A stretch of DNA of 64,000 nt from Mycobacterium sp. 1554424.7 (GTDB lineage: Bacteria > Actinomycetota > Actinomycetes > Mycobacteriales > Mycobacteriaceae), in NCBI RefSeq assembly GCF_001665295.1, contig NZ_LZSE01000025.1, positions 57,088 through 121,087 on the forward strand. The letters are read 5' to 3'. The notes under the pieces were generated by a model, which saw nothing but the letters and a program-made list of their open reading frames with translations, was not told the origin of the DNA and did no database searches. The translations under genes were made by a program, and so were the position numbers. Shown in pieces: positions 19,901-27,561 of this stretch. Numbering within the stretch: position 1 is the first letter of the stretch; every line of letters starts with the position of its first letter.

Positions 19901-21125
19901 GGCGCGGCCCGTCGCACACCCAGGGTTCGGCCTCGGCGAGGAGGCGGAACGGGGACTCGGCGATGAACGGCAACGGATCGTCGGCGTGCAGGGTCGGCGG
20001 CCGGATGCCCGCGCGCATGGCCGCCAGCACCTTGATGGCTCCCGCGGCGCCCGATGCCGTGATCGAGTGCCCCAGATTGGATTTCAGCGACCCGATGGGT
20101 ATGCCCGCCATGCCGTCGAAGACGCATGCCATGCTCATCAGCTCGGTCAGGTCGCCCCGCGAGGTGCCCGTGGCATGGCATTCGACGAGCGAGATGTCGC
20201 GCGGCTCGAGCTCGGCCATTTCGTAGGCGAGCCGCATGGCCCGCTCCTGCCCCTCCTGCGACGGGACGAGCGGACCCTGCCCCCGGCCGTCGTTGCTGAG
20301 CCCGACCCCCCGGATGACGCCGAGGATGGCGTCGGCGTCGGCGACCGCGTCTCCGAGCCTCTTGAGCACCAGGAATGCCGCGCCATCGGCGGGCACCAAT
20401 CCGTCCGCGCCGCGGTGGAAGGGTCGCGACCGTCCGGTGCGGCTCAGCGCCTGCAGCGCGCTGAAGCCGACGTGCAGCAGGAGGTCGCTGGCGCCGTTCA
20501 CGCCGCCGGCCACCATCACGTCCGCGGCGCGGTCGTGGAGTCGGTCGCACGCCAGCTTGATCGCGTACAGCGAGGAGGCGCACGCGGCGTCCAGCGCCGT
20601 GGCGCCGCCGGTCAATCCCAGTGCGTTGGCCAGCACGTGGGCCGGGAGGCCCGACATGAAGCGGTTGCGCCAGTCGATGCCGTGTTCGCTTCCGCGCCAG
20701 ACCTTTTCGGCCAAGTCGATCATCGACCTCGTCGGGTAGCTGAGGTTGCCCAGGACCACGCCGGCGCGGCCCGGGACTTCCCCGGGGGCCCAGCCGGCGC
20801 TTTCCAGGGCTTGCCGGGCGGCCTCGACGGCCCACAGGTACAGCGGGTCGAGGCCGCGGAACTCGTCGGCGTCGAGCAGGAAACGGCGCGGGTCGAAGAT
20901 CTCGTCGAACCCGCGGACGTATCCGCCGCGGTCCGACCACGTGTGGTCGAGGAAGGCGGCGTCCTTGGCGTCGCGGACGATGCGCGCCGTCGGTACCCCC
21001 CAATGCCCGGGAAGCGCTGAGCCGAGCACATCCCGGCCGTCGCGCACGGTCCGCCACAGCTCGTCGGGGCTCAGGCCGCCGGGCAGGACGCAGCCCTGGC
21101 CCACGATCGCGATGGGCTCAAACAT
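13929..21125 (-). CDS. PfaC-like synthase: KS-CLF-FabA-type DHs-DH'-AGPAT
   Basis: A 2398-residue multidomain synthase starting at the ATG at 21125 (TGATG overlap with pfaA). Order: KS (1-430; Cys182 in DAACASS, His317, His353); a chain-length-factor-like KS (450-770) with the Cys motif replaced by REELSG at 611-616; a Pro-rich linker with no GHSxG AT motif (770-900); four FabA-like hot-dog units (about 940-1080, 1145-1290, 1350-1500, 1540-1690) with catalytic-type His in the second (GHF, His1186) and fourth (AHF, His1583); a PKS-type DH (1705-1975; His1717, Asp1878); a short segment with ATKEA (about 2030-2095); and an AGPAT domain (2110-2335; NHQVQVE, VHADGTRY, PIVPVYFAG). It resembles myxobacterial Pfa3. 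Expected to act with PfaA and PfaD. Confidence 0.9.
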   Translation of the reverse strand: MFEPIAIVGQGCVLPGGLSPDELWRTVRDGRDVLGSALPGHWGVPTARIVRDAKDAAFLDHTWSDRGGYVRGFDEIFDPRRFLLDADEFRGLDPLYLWAVEAARQALESAGWAPGEVPGRAGVVLGNLSYPTRSMIDLAEKVWRGSEHGIDWRNRFMSGLPAHVLANALGLTGGATALDAACASSLYAIKLACDRLHDRAADVMVAGGVNGASDLLLHVGFSALQALSRTGRSRPFHRGADGLVPADGAAFLVLKRLGDAVADADAILGVIRGVGLSNDGRGQGPLVPSQEGQERAMRLAYEMAELEPRDISLVECHATGTSRGDLTELMSMACVFDGMAGIPIGSLKSNLGHSITASGAAGAIKVLAAMRAGIRPPTLHADDPLPFIAESPFRLLAEAEPWVCDGPRRAAINNFGFGGNNAHLLLEEWVRPADAHRTPPSITIPRAGDDVAIVGISLLVGDDETVSVADHLKKSEPIPRRDAAGTVRARMTEVRLDVAQTRFPPADLEQTLPQQLALLGAAVNIETTISGLPADRTSVIVGMGCDTEITRLGLRWRLADEIDDPAELAAARDGVAPGWTAAGVVGAMPNIVANRLNRQFDLRGPSFTVSREELSGTTALEMAARALRHGEIDAAVVGAVDLSCEPVHEAAARALLGTGQRIPGDAAVVIVLKRADDARRAGDTVLATLPADQKPRGECLHLGTAPGALNLSSLLGHAHAASGLLHVAAGALYGALGVCPDGTPWIAEERSVVVALAALGGQEQQIVLAPTAPEHRDADALGELFSPTHTGKHARLRFPAHLPDVRLPTRPVTPQLERPMTTRLPVPPALPRAADALARVPLGAEVLGQAPPPQSVGEARQKPLADNSFGYLPRAGAYRATQPGRPAGKEVPKPTVKRTPVGLTLDKDGLRVHASGRISDVFGPAFAVQDGYARQVRMPEPPLLLADRMLGIDAEPGKNGTGTLWTETDVTADAWWLHQGRMPAGIMIEAGQADLMLISWMGADFLNKGERVYRLLGCEVTYLGGLPEIGDTLRFDIHVDGHARQGDIRMFFFHYDCTIGGVERMSMRNGQAGFFSDEELAASGGILWRPEDETVSGPMEATRVQTSRTSLRRADLEALAAGDVWRTLGPGFERGASHTRTPSIPAGDLLFVDEVTRLDLAGGPWGRGYLRAVARVTPESWYFAGHFKNDPCMPGTLMFEATMQTMAVYMTALGMTLDCDGWRFEPVPFETYKLVCRGQVTPQSRELVYEVFVREVIAGPEPTLFADLLCTVDGLPAFHCRRMGLKLSPGCPMDLGVKELEGYVEPKPVAEGHGIKFDYAAMLACAIAKPSLALGPLYEKFDTHRRVARLPGPPYHFMSRVTEVVGELGVAKPGAHVVAEYDVPSDAWYFAENKGSNAEQTMPNAVLMEIALQPCGWLGAYAGCPLDFDVDLFFRNLDGTGIQHREITPSTGTLRIKAVLKNVAQAGGTIIVTFDGEISADDGIVYTFDTVFGYFRLEALQQQVGLPVSAQQRALLELACDAPVVDLATRPAEFFGPGARLADPMLLMIDRITGRWPTAGAAGLGRWRAVKDINPAEWYFKAHFYRDPVQPGSLGIEMLLQLIQFAMLDLGFGEQAGPAARFEPVALHHAITWRYRGQIVPTNTQITAEIELTRIERDDAGILAVADASLWCDGIRIYSATNLGMRLTPAVAAPSGAPATTLEATIDPARDAWVADHCPTYVIPSLPMMSVLDLFVQAADRATGGAKVVEISDLRLVRWVVVDAPTRLRVVVEPVDPGRFDGRLEVWRDAARAELSRWETHAEAVIFIADHYAGEPAAPAPLQDAVPYDSPYDGTVFHGPAFQTLMDGARIGRNGSSGTLAVQRCQVPAGRQHPGLLDGAFHIVPHTAMSVWTTESSDVASHADAADTTVGFPRRVIWARFYSDAPVEGTVEVQTRFVGFDDADDRLPIVDLWLSVAGRPWAYLRIVEFLLDKGHLVQVGGAARRAFMAERRPVPGMSLGDRLGRGVVTLDSARAATQDWFKGTLRAVYGTDSQGDSLLVDIATKEAVADAAHSAIHPSQVQVVDGRVGCPALPLERISVEVERTPGACRATALLRTDWQPVRSWSTDRLGLRPGGFADLLHWALLSRYVRHVVVTDPAAMAAVRGRPVLLLGNHQVQVESILGTSIASWLTDTKVVTIAHAKHEHRWVGALTRLADATATGKPGSTRYFDQRKPEQFLCLVEEIKRDVAAHGVSTMVHADGTRYVRSGQRVERLTSTLLDLAIDASMPIVPVYFAGGLPEEPVEHKLEVPYRHAAQDYIFGRPIMPDELAAWPYAERRRRVMDAVNALAPFSDAPHEPNYAVEDRIAAAAPGASPLESIWDCIEDALDALPADWRSTVSADEWMATRSMPRQRTQSQ

Positions 21126-24100
21126 CAGCCGCCGTAGGGGTACAACTCGAGCCGTTTGAGGCTGACCACCACGTGGCCGTCCGCATCGAGGAGATCCAGG
21201 TCGCAGACGGCCCGGGTGTTGTTGGCGTCGCCATTGGACAGCACGCACCGCAGCCCGTCGCCCAGCGCCCCGGCCCGATACCGCACCACCTCCCCCACCC
21301 GCAGCGGCAGCACCGTGCGGCCGAGCTGCTCGTGGCTCCAGACCAACGCCAGTTGGAGACAGCCGTCGAGCGCCGCGGAATCGGTGGCCCAGCCCTCGCC
21401 CGGCCAGGCCGCCGTCGTCAGGCCGTGCAGCGATGCCGTCGCGCTCGTGGCCTGGCACTCGACGTCCTCGAGGACTTGGAACGCGGGCCCGTGGAAGAGT
21501 GCGCCGTTGGTGTAGCAGGTGTCGCGGTCCAGCCGGCGACCGCCGGCCGGCGCCGTCGGTGCCGTCGGGGCAACCGTTGGGCCCGAACCCATTTCGACCG
21601 TGCTGGAGTAGTAGGCGGTCGATCCCGCCACATCGGACAGCGTGCACGCGAGCCGATCCGGCCGGTCGTCCGCCGGAGCGGCGCGCACCAGCATCGGGTC
21701 GCCGTCCCCGTCGAACTCGTGCAGGGTCACGCCGCGCAGCACCCTGAGGTCGAGCAGGCGCTGCACGAGCTGCCCGGGGCGGCACGCCTCGGCCATCCGC
21801 ACGAACCACTCCAGGACCTGCACCACCGGCAGCACGACGTTGCCGCGGACCCGGTGATCCGCCAACTGGGGCTGCCGGCGCACGTGGGCCAGCACCCGCG
21901 CGATGCGGCCCTCGGCGGGCAGCGCCCCGGCCGATACGCCTTCTCCGAGGGTGACCTCGGGATCCTCGGTCTCGCCGTCGAGCACGTCGGCGACGAATGC
22001 CCGCGCGCCGTCGGCGAGCGGGATCAACGCGATGCCCCTCGACTCGAACATCGCCCTCAGGCCGGGCGTGACCATGCCGGAATCCCAAGGGCCCCAGCCC
22101 AAGGCCCGCACGAGGCAGGCCGGGCCGCGCCGGGCCTGCTCGGCCAGGGCCACCTTGTTGAGGACCTCGTTGGCCATGGCGTAGTCGCTCTGGCCGACGT
22201 TGCCGCTGCGCGCGGCCACCGACGAAAACAGGCAGATGACCTTCAGCGGATCGGCGGCCGTCGCGTCCAGCAGCGCGCACAGGCCGCCGACCTTGGTCTC
22301 GAAGACCCGGTCGAACCCGTCGAGGGTCTTCTTGTGCAACGGCGCGTCGGCCAAAACGCCGGCCCCGTGCACCAATCCGGTGATGGGCCCGAATTCGGCT
22401 CGCACACTTTGCAGTAGGGCGCCGAGCGCGGACGTGTCGCGCACGTCGGTCGCCGCGTAGCGGACCCGGGAGCCCGCGGCGGCCACGGCGGCGACGGTCG
22501 CCCGCACCTCGCGGTCGGCGAGTATGCGCTGCACCCGCTGTTCGAGTTCTCGGGGGGTGGGCTTAAGCCCTTGCGCGACAGCGCTACCCAGCAGGGCGCG
22601 CTTGAGTTCAGCGTCGGTTGTCAGCCCGCGCGCCTCGGACGGTTCGTCGGAGAGTTCCGTGCGTCCCAGCAGGACGAAGGCGGCCCTTGTTTCCATCGCC
22701 AGCGCGATCACCGACGCCGCCGTCACGCCGCGCGCCCCGCCCGACACGACGATCACGTCGCGGTCGTCGATGCGACGCGCGCGGCTGGTCACCCGCCTGG
22801 CGTCCGCGGCGACGGTGACCCGGCCGTGCGCGCTGCCCAGGCCGACTTCCAGTTCCGCCCCGCCGGCCAATATCTCCTGGGCGAGGTGTTCGGCGATCGC
22901 AATCGGGGACTGCCGTTCGGCCGCGACGTCGATCGCCTTGACCTGCGCCTGGGGCCACTCTTGTGCGGCGGTCTTGGCGAGGGCGGCGACGCCGCCGGCC
23001 CAGGCGCGCGGCCCGGGTTCGGTGAGCAGGCCGAAGGTGCCGCCGGTGTCCTGGACGGTGATGAAGACGCCGCCGTGTTCGGCGAACCGCGCGGCGACGC
23101 GTTGCGCGTCCGCGAAGACCGTTCGGTTGATGGCCAGTGTGTCATCGCGCGTCGCCGTTGGCCGGAGACCGCCGAGATGGATAACCGCCTCGGCGGTCGC
23201 GCTCGGCTCGGACACGATCGTGGGGCTGATGCCGTGCGTGCGCAGGATCGCGGCCAGGGCCTCAGCGGTGGCACCGGTGCCGTCGGCCTCGCCCGGCGTC
23301 GTGACGATTTGCACGTCGGTGGCGGTGTAGAGACCGGGCATTCCCATCCCGCTAGCCGGAGCGGGAATCGCACGCACCGCGTGGCGCGCGATCCCCGCTC
23401 CGGCTAAGTCAAAAGGGAGGCGATCACCTGCCTCGATCGGGGCCGTCAGGCCTTGGAGGTAGTCGACGATCTCCTGCAGCGTGCCCAACGATGCCATCGT
23501 CGAGGCCTCCACCTCGGGCAGCGCCGGAACCCGTTGCTGCACCGCGGACAAGATCTCGACCCGCTTGATCGAATCAATCCCCAAATCGGCTTCCAGCGCC
23601 ATCGACAAATCCAGCATCTCCACCGGATAGCCCGTCTTGTCCGCCACCACCTCGAGCATCTGGGTCACCAATTCGCCACCCACACTCGAAACAGCCGCCG
23701 GCGCAACCGGACTGCCATTGCTGGCAGCCGCGGCGCTCAGCCCCTGCAGGTAATCGACGATCTCCCGCAGCGTGCCCAACGCCGCCATCGTCGAGGCCTC
23801 CACCTCGGGCAGCGCCGGAACCCGTTGCTGCACCGCGGACAAGATCTCGACCCGCTTGATCGAATCAATCCCCAAATCGGCTTCCAGCGCCATCGACAAA
23901 TCCAGCATCTCCACCGGATAGCCCGTCTTGTCCGCCACCACCTCGAGCATCTGGGTCACCAACTCGCTCCCCGCACCCGAAACCGCCACCGGCGCAAGCA
24001 CACTGACCGGCGCGGCCGTCCCGTTGTGGGCCGCCGGGGTGCCGTTATGTACGGCGTGGGCGACCGGGACCGCCAGCGCGGCGGGCACCGGCCCGCCGTT

Positions 24101-27100
24101 GCGGACGGGCGGGGCGGGCGGTGGTGTGGGCATCACCGGTTTTCCGTTGGGGATCACCGGCGGCGCGGGCGGTGCGGCCGCAACGGCCCCAGCGCCTCCG
24201 GGAACCAGGGCTTGCAGGAGCCTCTGGATTTGGCCGATGCCTTCCTGCACGGTTCCTACCGCGGCAATCAGCTCGGTCACCACGTCGGCGCCGATGTTGA
24301 GCGCGGCCGCGGGCGGGGGCGCCGCTGTTGGGTGAGCGGTCGTAATCGACTCCGATGGCGCCAATTTGTACTCCGATTCGGTCCTGTGCCCGTTGCTTCG
24401 AACACTCTGGTCGGTGGGGGTTTCGACACCTCGCTCGACGGGCTCGTCGCCCGGTTGCGGGCGTCCGTAGTTGGATCCGTTGATCTTGAGGGTCAGCTTC
24501 GGCCGCTCACGGGTGCGCGGGTCGTCGACGACGCGGTAGTCGGCCCAAAGGCCGTCGAAATTCATCGGGACGCCGGCGGCCGCGAGCTGAGCCAGCCCCA
24601 GCCAGAGCGACCGAATGCCGTTGCGGCCCTTGGCGTCCAGGGACACCGCGGAGTGCTCCTCGCCGGCCAGACACTTGCCGACCAGGCCGGTCAGCACGCC
24701 GCCGGGGCCGACCTCGATGAAGGTGCGCGCGCCGGCCTGCCACATCGCCTGAATCTGCTCGGCGAACCGCACGGGCTGAGCGATCTGGTTGGCGAGCGTG
24801 TCCCGCATTTGATGCGCGTCGCCGGCGTAGGGCTGCGCCGTCGCGTTGGCGTAGACGGGCACTTGCGGCGCGCCGAACGGGATCTGCGCGAGGAACGACA
24901 CGAACGGAGCGGCCGCCGGGGTAACGATGTCGGAATGGAAGGCGGTGGCGACGTCGAGGCGCCGCGCATCGATGCCCACTGCGCTAAACCGTTGTGCGGC
25001 ATGGCTAATGGCGGTGCCGTCGCCCGACAGCACAACCTGGCTGGGAGCGTTGTGGTTGGCGACGACAACCGGGAGGCCCCACTCGTCGATCAGGTGGCGG
25101 ACCTGCTCGGCGGGCGCGCTCACCGCGCACATCGCCCCGTCGCTGTTGGTGGCGGCCTCGGCCATCAGTGCACCGCGTGCGCGGGCGATCAGCAGGGCGA
25201 TTTCTTCGCTGAAAACGCCGGCGGCACACAACGCGATCACCTCACCGAAGCTGTGGCCGCCCACGGCGACGGGTGTGATGCCGAGGGCACGGATCACCGA
25301 CAGCAGACTCAGGCTGTGCGCCCCGATGCCGGGTTGCGCCCACTCCGTCCTCGTCAGCTCGGCCGCCTGCAGCGCCCGCTCGTCCTCGGTGAAAGCCGTT
25401 CTCGGCCAAACAACCTGGTGCAGGTCGCGCTCGGCGTTGAACAGTTCGGCGCGGGCGAGTTCCCACGGCGACAACGCCGGCTCGTGCAGGCGCGGCAGGT
25501 CGGCGCCCATGCCGACGTACTGGCTGCCCTGTCCGGGGAACAACAGTGCGACCGGGCCGGGCCGTTGCGCCGAATAGTAGTAACCCCGCGGCGAGTTGAA
25601 CGATGCCGCCAGATCGGGGGTCCGGAGTTTCGCCGCGGCTTCGTCGAGCATCGCGCGCAGGTCCGCGACGGTGTCGGCGACTACGGCCAGGCGGTGCGGC
25701 TCGGTCGCGTCGTAGGCGGCTTGCGTGCTCCGCGCGATGTAGCCGAGCATCTCGGGATCGTCGACGAGTGATGCGGACAGCCGGACGGCTTGCTCGGAAA
25801 GCGCCGCCGCGGACGCCGCGCCGAGCACGATCAGCTCGGAATCCCAGGACCGGTAGCGCCACGCGCGCTTACCGGCCCCGGCGTACTCCTCGACGGTGAC
25901 GTGAAAGTTGGTGCCGCCGAATCCGAATGAACTGACCGACGCGCGCCTCGGGACACCGTTGTCGGCGACCCACGGCTTCGCCTGCGTGGAGAGATAGAAC
26001 GGGGACTTCTCGATTTCGAGGGCCGGGTTCGGCCGATCGACCTTGATGGTGGGCGGCAGCGTCTTGTGGTGCAGCGCCAACACGGCCTTGAAAAGGCCGC
26101 AGGCGCCGGCCGCGCCTTTGGTGTGCCCGACCTGAGACTTGACCGAGCCCAGCGCGCACCATTGCCGGTCCGCGCGTCCCGATCCGTCGAAGACGTCCCG
26201 CAGCGCGGTGAACTCGGCGACGTCGCCGGCCTTGGTCCCCGTCCCGTGCGCCTCCACCAGGCCGACGGTTTCCGGGCCGTAGCCGGCGGCGGCGTACGCG
26301 CGGCGAAGGGCCTTGGCCTGACCGGCCGGGCTCGGCGCGTAGATGCTCTTGGCGCGGCCGTCCGACGACGTTCCGATGCCGCGGATCACGGCGTAGATCC
26401 GGTCACCGTCGCGTTCGGCGTCATCGAGACGCTTGAGCGCCAGCATTGCCAGCCCCTCACCCAGCATGGTGCCGTCCGACTGGTCGGAGAAGGGGCGGCA
26501 GTCGCCGGTGGGCGACAGCGCGGTGACCTTGGCGAAGCACATGAACATCAAGATGTCGTTGAAGGCGTCGACCCCGCCGGCGATCACCATGTCGGACTCG
26601 CCGAGGTACAGCTCGTGCAGCCCGACCTCGAGGGCCGCCAGCGAGCTCGCGCACGCCGCGTCGATGACGCAGTTCGTGCCGCCGAGGTCGAACCGGTTCG
26701 CGATACGCCCGGCGATGACGTTGCCGAGGAGGCCGGGGAAGGTGTTTTCCTGCCACGGCGTGTAACCGGACGCGACGCTCTCGCTGAAGGCCGTGACCTC
26801 GGCTTCGGAAAGCCCGGCGGCCCGCAGCCCGCGTTCCCAGACCGGCCGGTGCAGGCTGCCGCCCATGTAGTTGGTCATTTCGGTGCCGCCGGACGCGCCG
26901 AGAATTACGCTGACACGCTCACGATCCAGCCGGGAAAAGTCGCCGCCGGCGACGTCCTCTAATACCTGCTGCGCGACCCGCAGGCCAAGCAATTGGGCGG
27001 TGTCGGTCGCGGGCACGACATTCGGTGGAATTCCGAAATCCATCGGCGAGAAGTCGATATCGGGCAAGAATCCGCCGCGGCGCGCGTAAACCTTGTCCGG

Positions 27101-27271
27101 CGTATTCGGCGCGGGGCTGTAGTAGTCGTCAATGCTCCAGTGCGACGCGGGCACCTCGGAGAACAGGTCGGCGCCCCCGACGATGTTTCGCCAGAAGCGC
27201 TCGGCCTCGGGAGAGCCGGGGAACAGCGCGCTGACGCCGACGACGGCAACGGGGGGATGCTTGGATACCAC
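21125..27271 (-). CDS. PfaA-like synthase: KS-MAT-ACP-ACP-KR-DH
   Basis: A 2048-residue iterative synthase subunit. The GTG at 27271 follows AAGGAGA. KS spans 5-465 (Cys207 in DAACASS, His342, His383). The malonyl-type acyltransferase spans 570-910 (FPGQGSQ, GHSFGE with Ser674, His779). A Pro/Ala linker precedes two ACPs carrying LGIDSIKR with phosphopantetheine Ser1137 and Ser1234. The KR spans about 1500-1780 (VSGGARGVTAAS; Tyr1697 in YAMAN). A C-terminal polyketide-type DH has an intact HxxxGxxxxP (His1806) and Asp1969 in DGCLQ. This is the Pfa order, with the carrier count reduced to two; typical PfaA proteins have five or more. It overlaps the start of pfaC by one base. Holo-ACP formation must use a PPTase encoded elsewhere. 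Confidence 0.92.
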   Translation of the reverse strand: MVSKHPPVAVVGVSALFPGSPEAERFWRNIVGGADLFSEVPASHWSIDDYYSPAPNTPDKVYARRGGFLPDIDFSPMDFGIPPNVVPATDTAQLLGLRVAQQVLEDVAGGDFSRLDRERVSVILGASGGTEMTNYMGGSLHRPVWERGLRAAGLSEAEVTAFSESVASGYTPWQENTFPGLLGNVIAGRIANRFDLGGTNCVIDAACASSLAALEVGLHELYLGESDMVIAGGVDAFNDILMFMCFAKVTALSPTGDCRPFSDQSDGTMLGEGLAMLALKRLDDAERDGDRIYAVIRGIGTSSDGRAKSIYAPSPAGQAKALRRAYAAAGYGPETVGLVEAHGTGTKAGDVAEFTALRDVFDGSGRADRQWCALGSVKSQVGHTKGAAGACGLFKAVLALHHKTLPPTIKVDRPNPALEIEKSPFYLSTQAKPWVADNGVPRRASVSSFGFGGTNFHVTVEEYAGAGKRAWRYRSWDSELIVLGAASAAALSEQAVRLSASLVDDPEMLGYIARSTQAAYDATEPHRLAVVADTVADLRAMLDEAAAKLRTPDLAASFNSPRGYYYSAQRPGPVALLFPGQGSQYVGMGADLPRLHEPALSPWELARAELFNAERDLHQVVWPRTAFTEDERALQAAELTRTEWAQPGIGAHSLSLLSVIRALGITPVAVGGHSFGEVIALCAAGVFSEEIALLIARARGALMAEAATNSDGAMCAVSAPAEQVRHLIDEWGLPVVVANHNAPSQVVLSGDGTAISHAAQRFSAVGIDARRLDVATAFHSDIVTPAAAPFVSFLAQIPFGAPQVPVYANATAQPYAGDAHQMRDTLANQIAQPVRFAEQIQAMWQAGARTFIEVGPGGVLTGLVGKCLAGEEHSAVSLDAKGRNGIRSLWLGLAQLAAAGVPMNFDGLWADYRVVDDPRTRERPKLTLKINGSNYGRPQPGDEPVERGVETPTDQSVRSNGHRTESEYKLAPSESITTAHPTAAPPPAAALNIGADVVTELIAAVGTVQEGIGQIQRLLQALVPGGAGAVAAAPPAPPVIPNGKPVMPTPPPAPPVRNGGPVPAALAVPVAHAVHNGTPAAHNGTAAPVSVLAPVAVSGAGSELVTQMLEVVADKTGYPVEMLDLSMALEADLGIDSIKRVEILSAVQQRVPALPEVEASTMAALGTLREIVDYLQGLSAAAASNGSPVAPAAVSSVGGELVTQMLEVVADKTGYPVEMLDLSMALEADLGIDSIKRVEILSAVQQRVPALPEVEASTMASLGTLQEIVDYLQGLTAPIEAGDRLPFDLAGAGIARHAVRAIPAPASGMGMPGLYTATDVQIVTTPGEADGTGATAEALAAILRTHGISPTIVSEPSATAEAVIHLGGLRPTATRDDTLAINRTVFADAQRVAARFAEHGGVFITVQDTGGTFGLLTEPGPRAWAGGVAALAKTAAQEWPQAQVKAIDVAAERQSPIAIAEHLAQEILAGGAELEVGLGSAHGRVTVAADARRVTSRARRIDDRDVIVVSGGARGVTAASVIALAMETRAAFVLLGRTELSDEPSEARGLTTDAELKRALLGSAVAQGLKPTPRELEQRVQRILADREVRATVAAVAAAGSRVRYAATDVRDTSALGALLQSVRAEFGPITGLVHGAGVLADAPLHKKTLDGFDRVFETKVGGLCALLDATAADPLKVICLFSSVAARSGNVGQSDYAMANEVLNKVALAEQARRGPACLVRALGWGPWDSGMVTPGLRAMFESRGIALIPLADGARAFVADVLDGETEDPEVTLGEGVSAGALPAEGRIARVLAHVRRQPQLADHRVRGNVVLPVVQVLEWFVRMAEACRPGQLVQRLLDLRVLRGVTLHEFDGDGDPMLVRAAPADDRPDRLACTLSDVAGSTAYYSSTVEMGSGPTVAPTAPTAPAGGRRLDRDTCYTNGALFHGPAFQVLEDVECQATSATASLHGLTTAAWPGEGWATDSAALDGCLQLALVWSHEQLGRTVLPLRVGEVVRYRAGALGDGLRCVLSNGDANNTRAVCDLDLLDADGHVVVSLKRLELYPYGG
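23493..23671 (-). repeat. ACP tandem repeat unit (second ACP), identical to 23784-23962
   Basis: 179 bp that are base-for-base identical to 23784-23962, offset by 291 bp (97 codons). It encodes most of the second ACP of PfaA, including the LGIDSIKR motif. Flanking bases differ, so the identity is not simply an assembly duplicate. It implies recent duplication or ongoing gene conversion. Confidence 0.9.
23784..23962 (-). repeat. ACP tandem repeat unit (first ACP)
   Basis: The partner of the 179-bp identical tract at 23493-23671. It encodes most of the first ACP of PfaA. The two ACP proteins differ only by a few residues near their C-terminal ends (TMAALGTLRE versus TMASLGTLQE) and in the linkers. 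Confidence 0.9.
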
Positions 27272-27399
27272 CGGTCTCCTTCGCGTCGCTTACACGTACC
27301 GCACCGCCTTTCAACCCGGGTCGCGAAGACTGACCGTGTAGTTTTGCCGCATTGATCAGCCAAGATGGGTCGAACGCTCGCCGGACGATACCAGAGCAT

Positions 27400-27427
27400 A
27401 GGCGGTCGTATTGACGGATTGTCAATA
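27400..27427 (-). promoter_or_regulatory. Candidate pfaA-pfaC promoter with overlapping perfect inverted repeat
   Basis: TATTGACGGATTGTCAATA (27409-27427) is a perfect 7-bp-arm palindrome with a 5-bp spacer. Reading toward pfaA it contains TTGACA, followed 19 bp on by TATGCT, a possible -35/-10 pair about 130 bp before the GTG. ACCGGCCGGT (27431-27440) is a second short palindrome beside it. A dimeric repressor here would occlude the promoter. Both promoter and operator are inferred. The rest of this 290-bp gap shows no gene. Confidence 0.5.
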
Positions 27428-27561
27428 ACTACCGGCCGGTATTAAAGCGGCAGCACGAACCGATGCCTTTGCTGGTGGAGAAAGTGCGAGAGCAACGGGG
27501 CGGCAAGAATTGCATGCAAAATTGCCGGCGCTGCGAAATGCCGTGACCGCGGCGGGGACGC

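Noticed and set aside
21126-22280. A 385-codon upstream extension of the pfaC reading frame
   Set aside because: The frame is open only because high-GC DNA lacks stops; it runs antisense-like through pfaA in another frame with Arg/Gly-rich filler. Family sequence begins at the ATG at 21125, which overlaps the pfaA stop.
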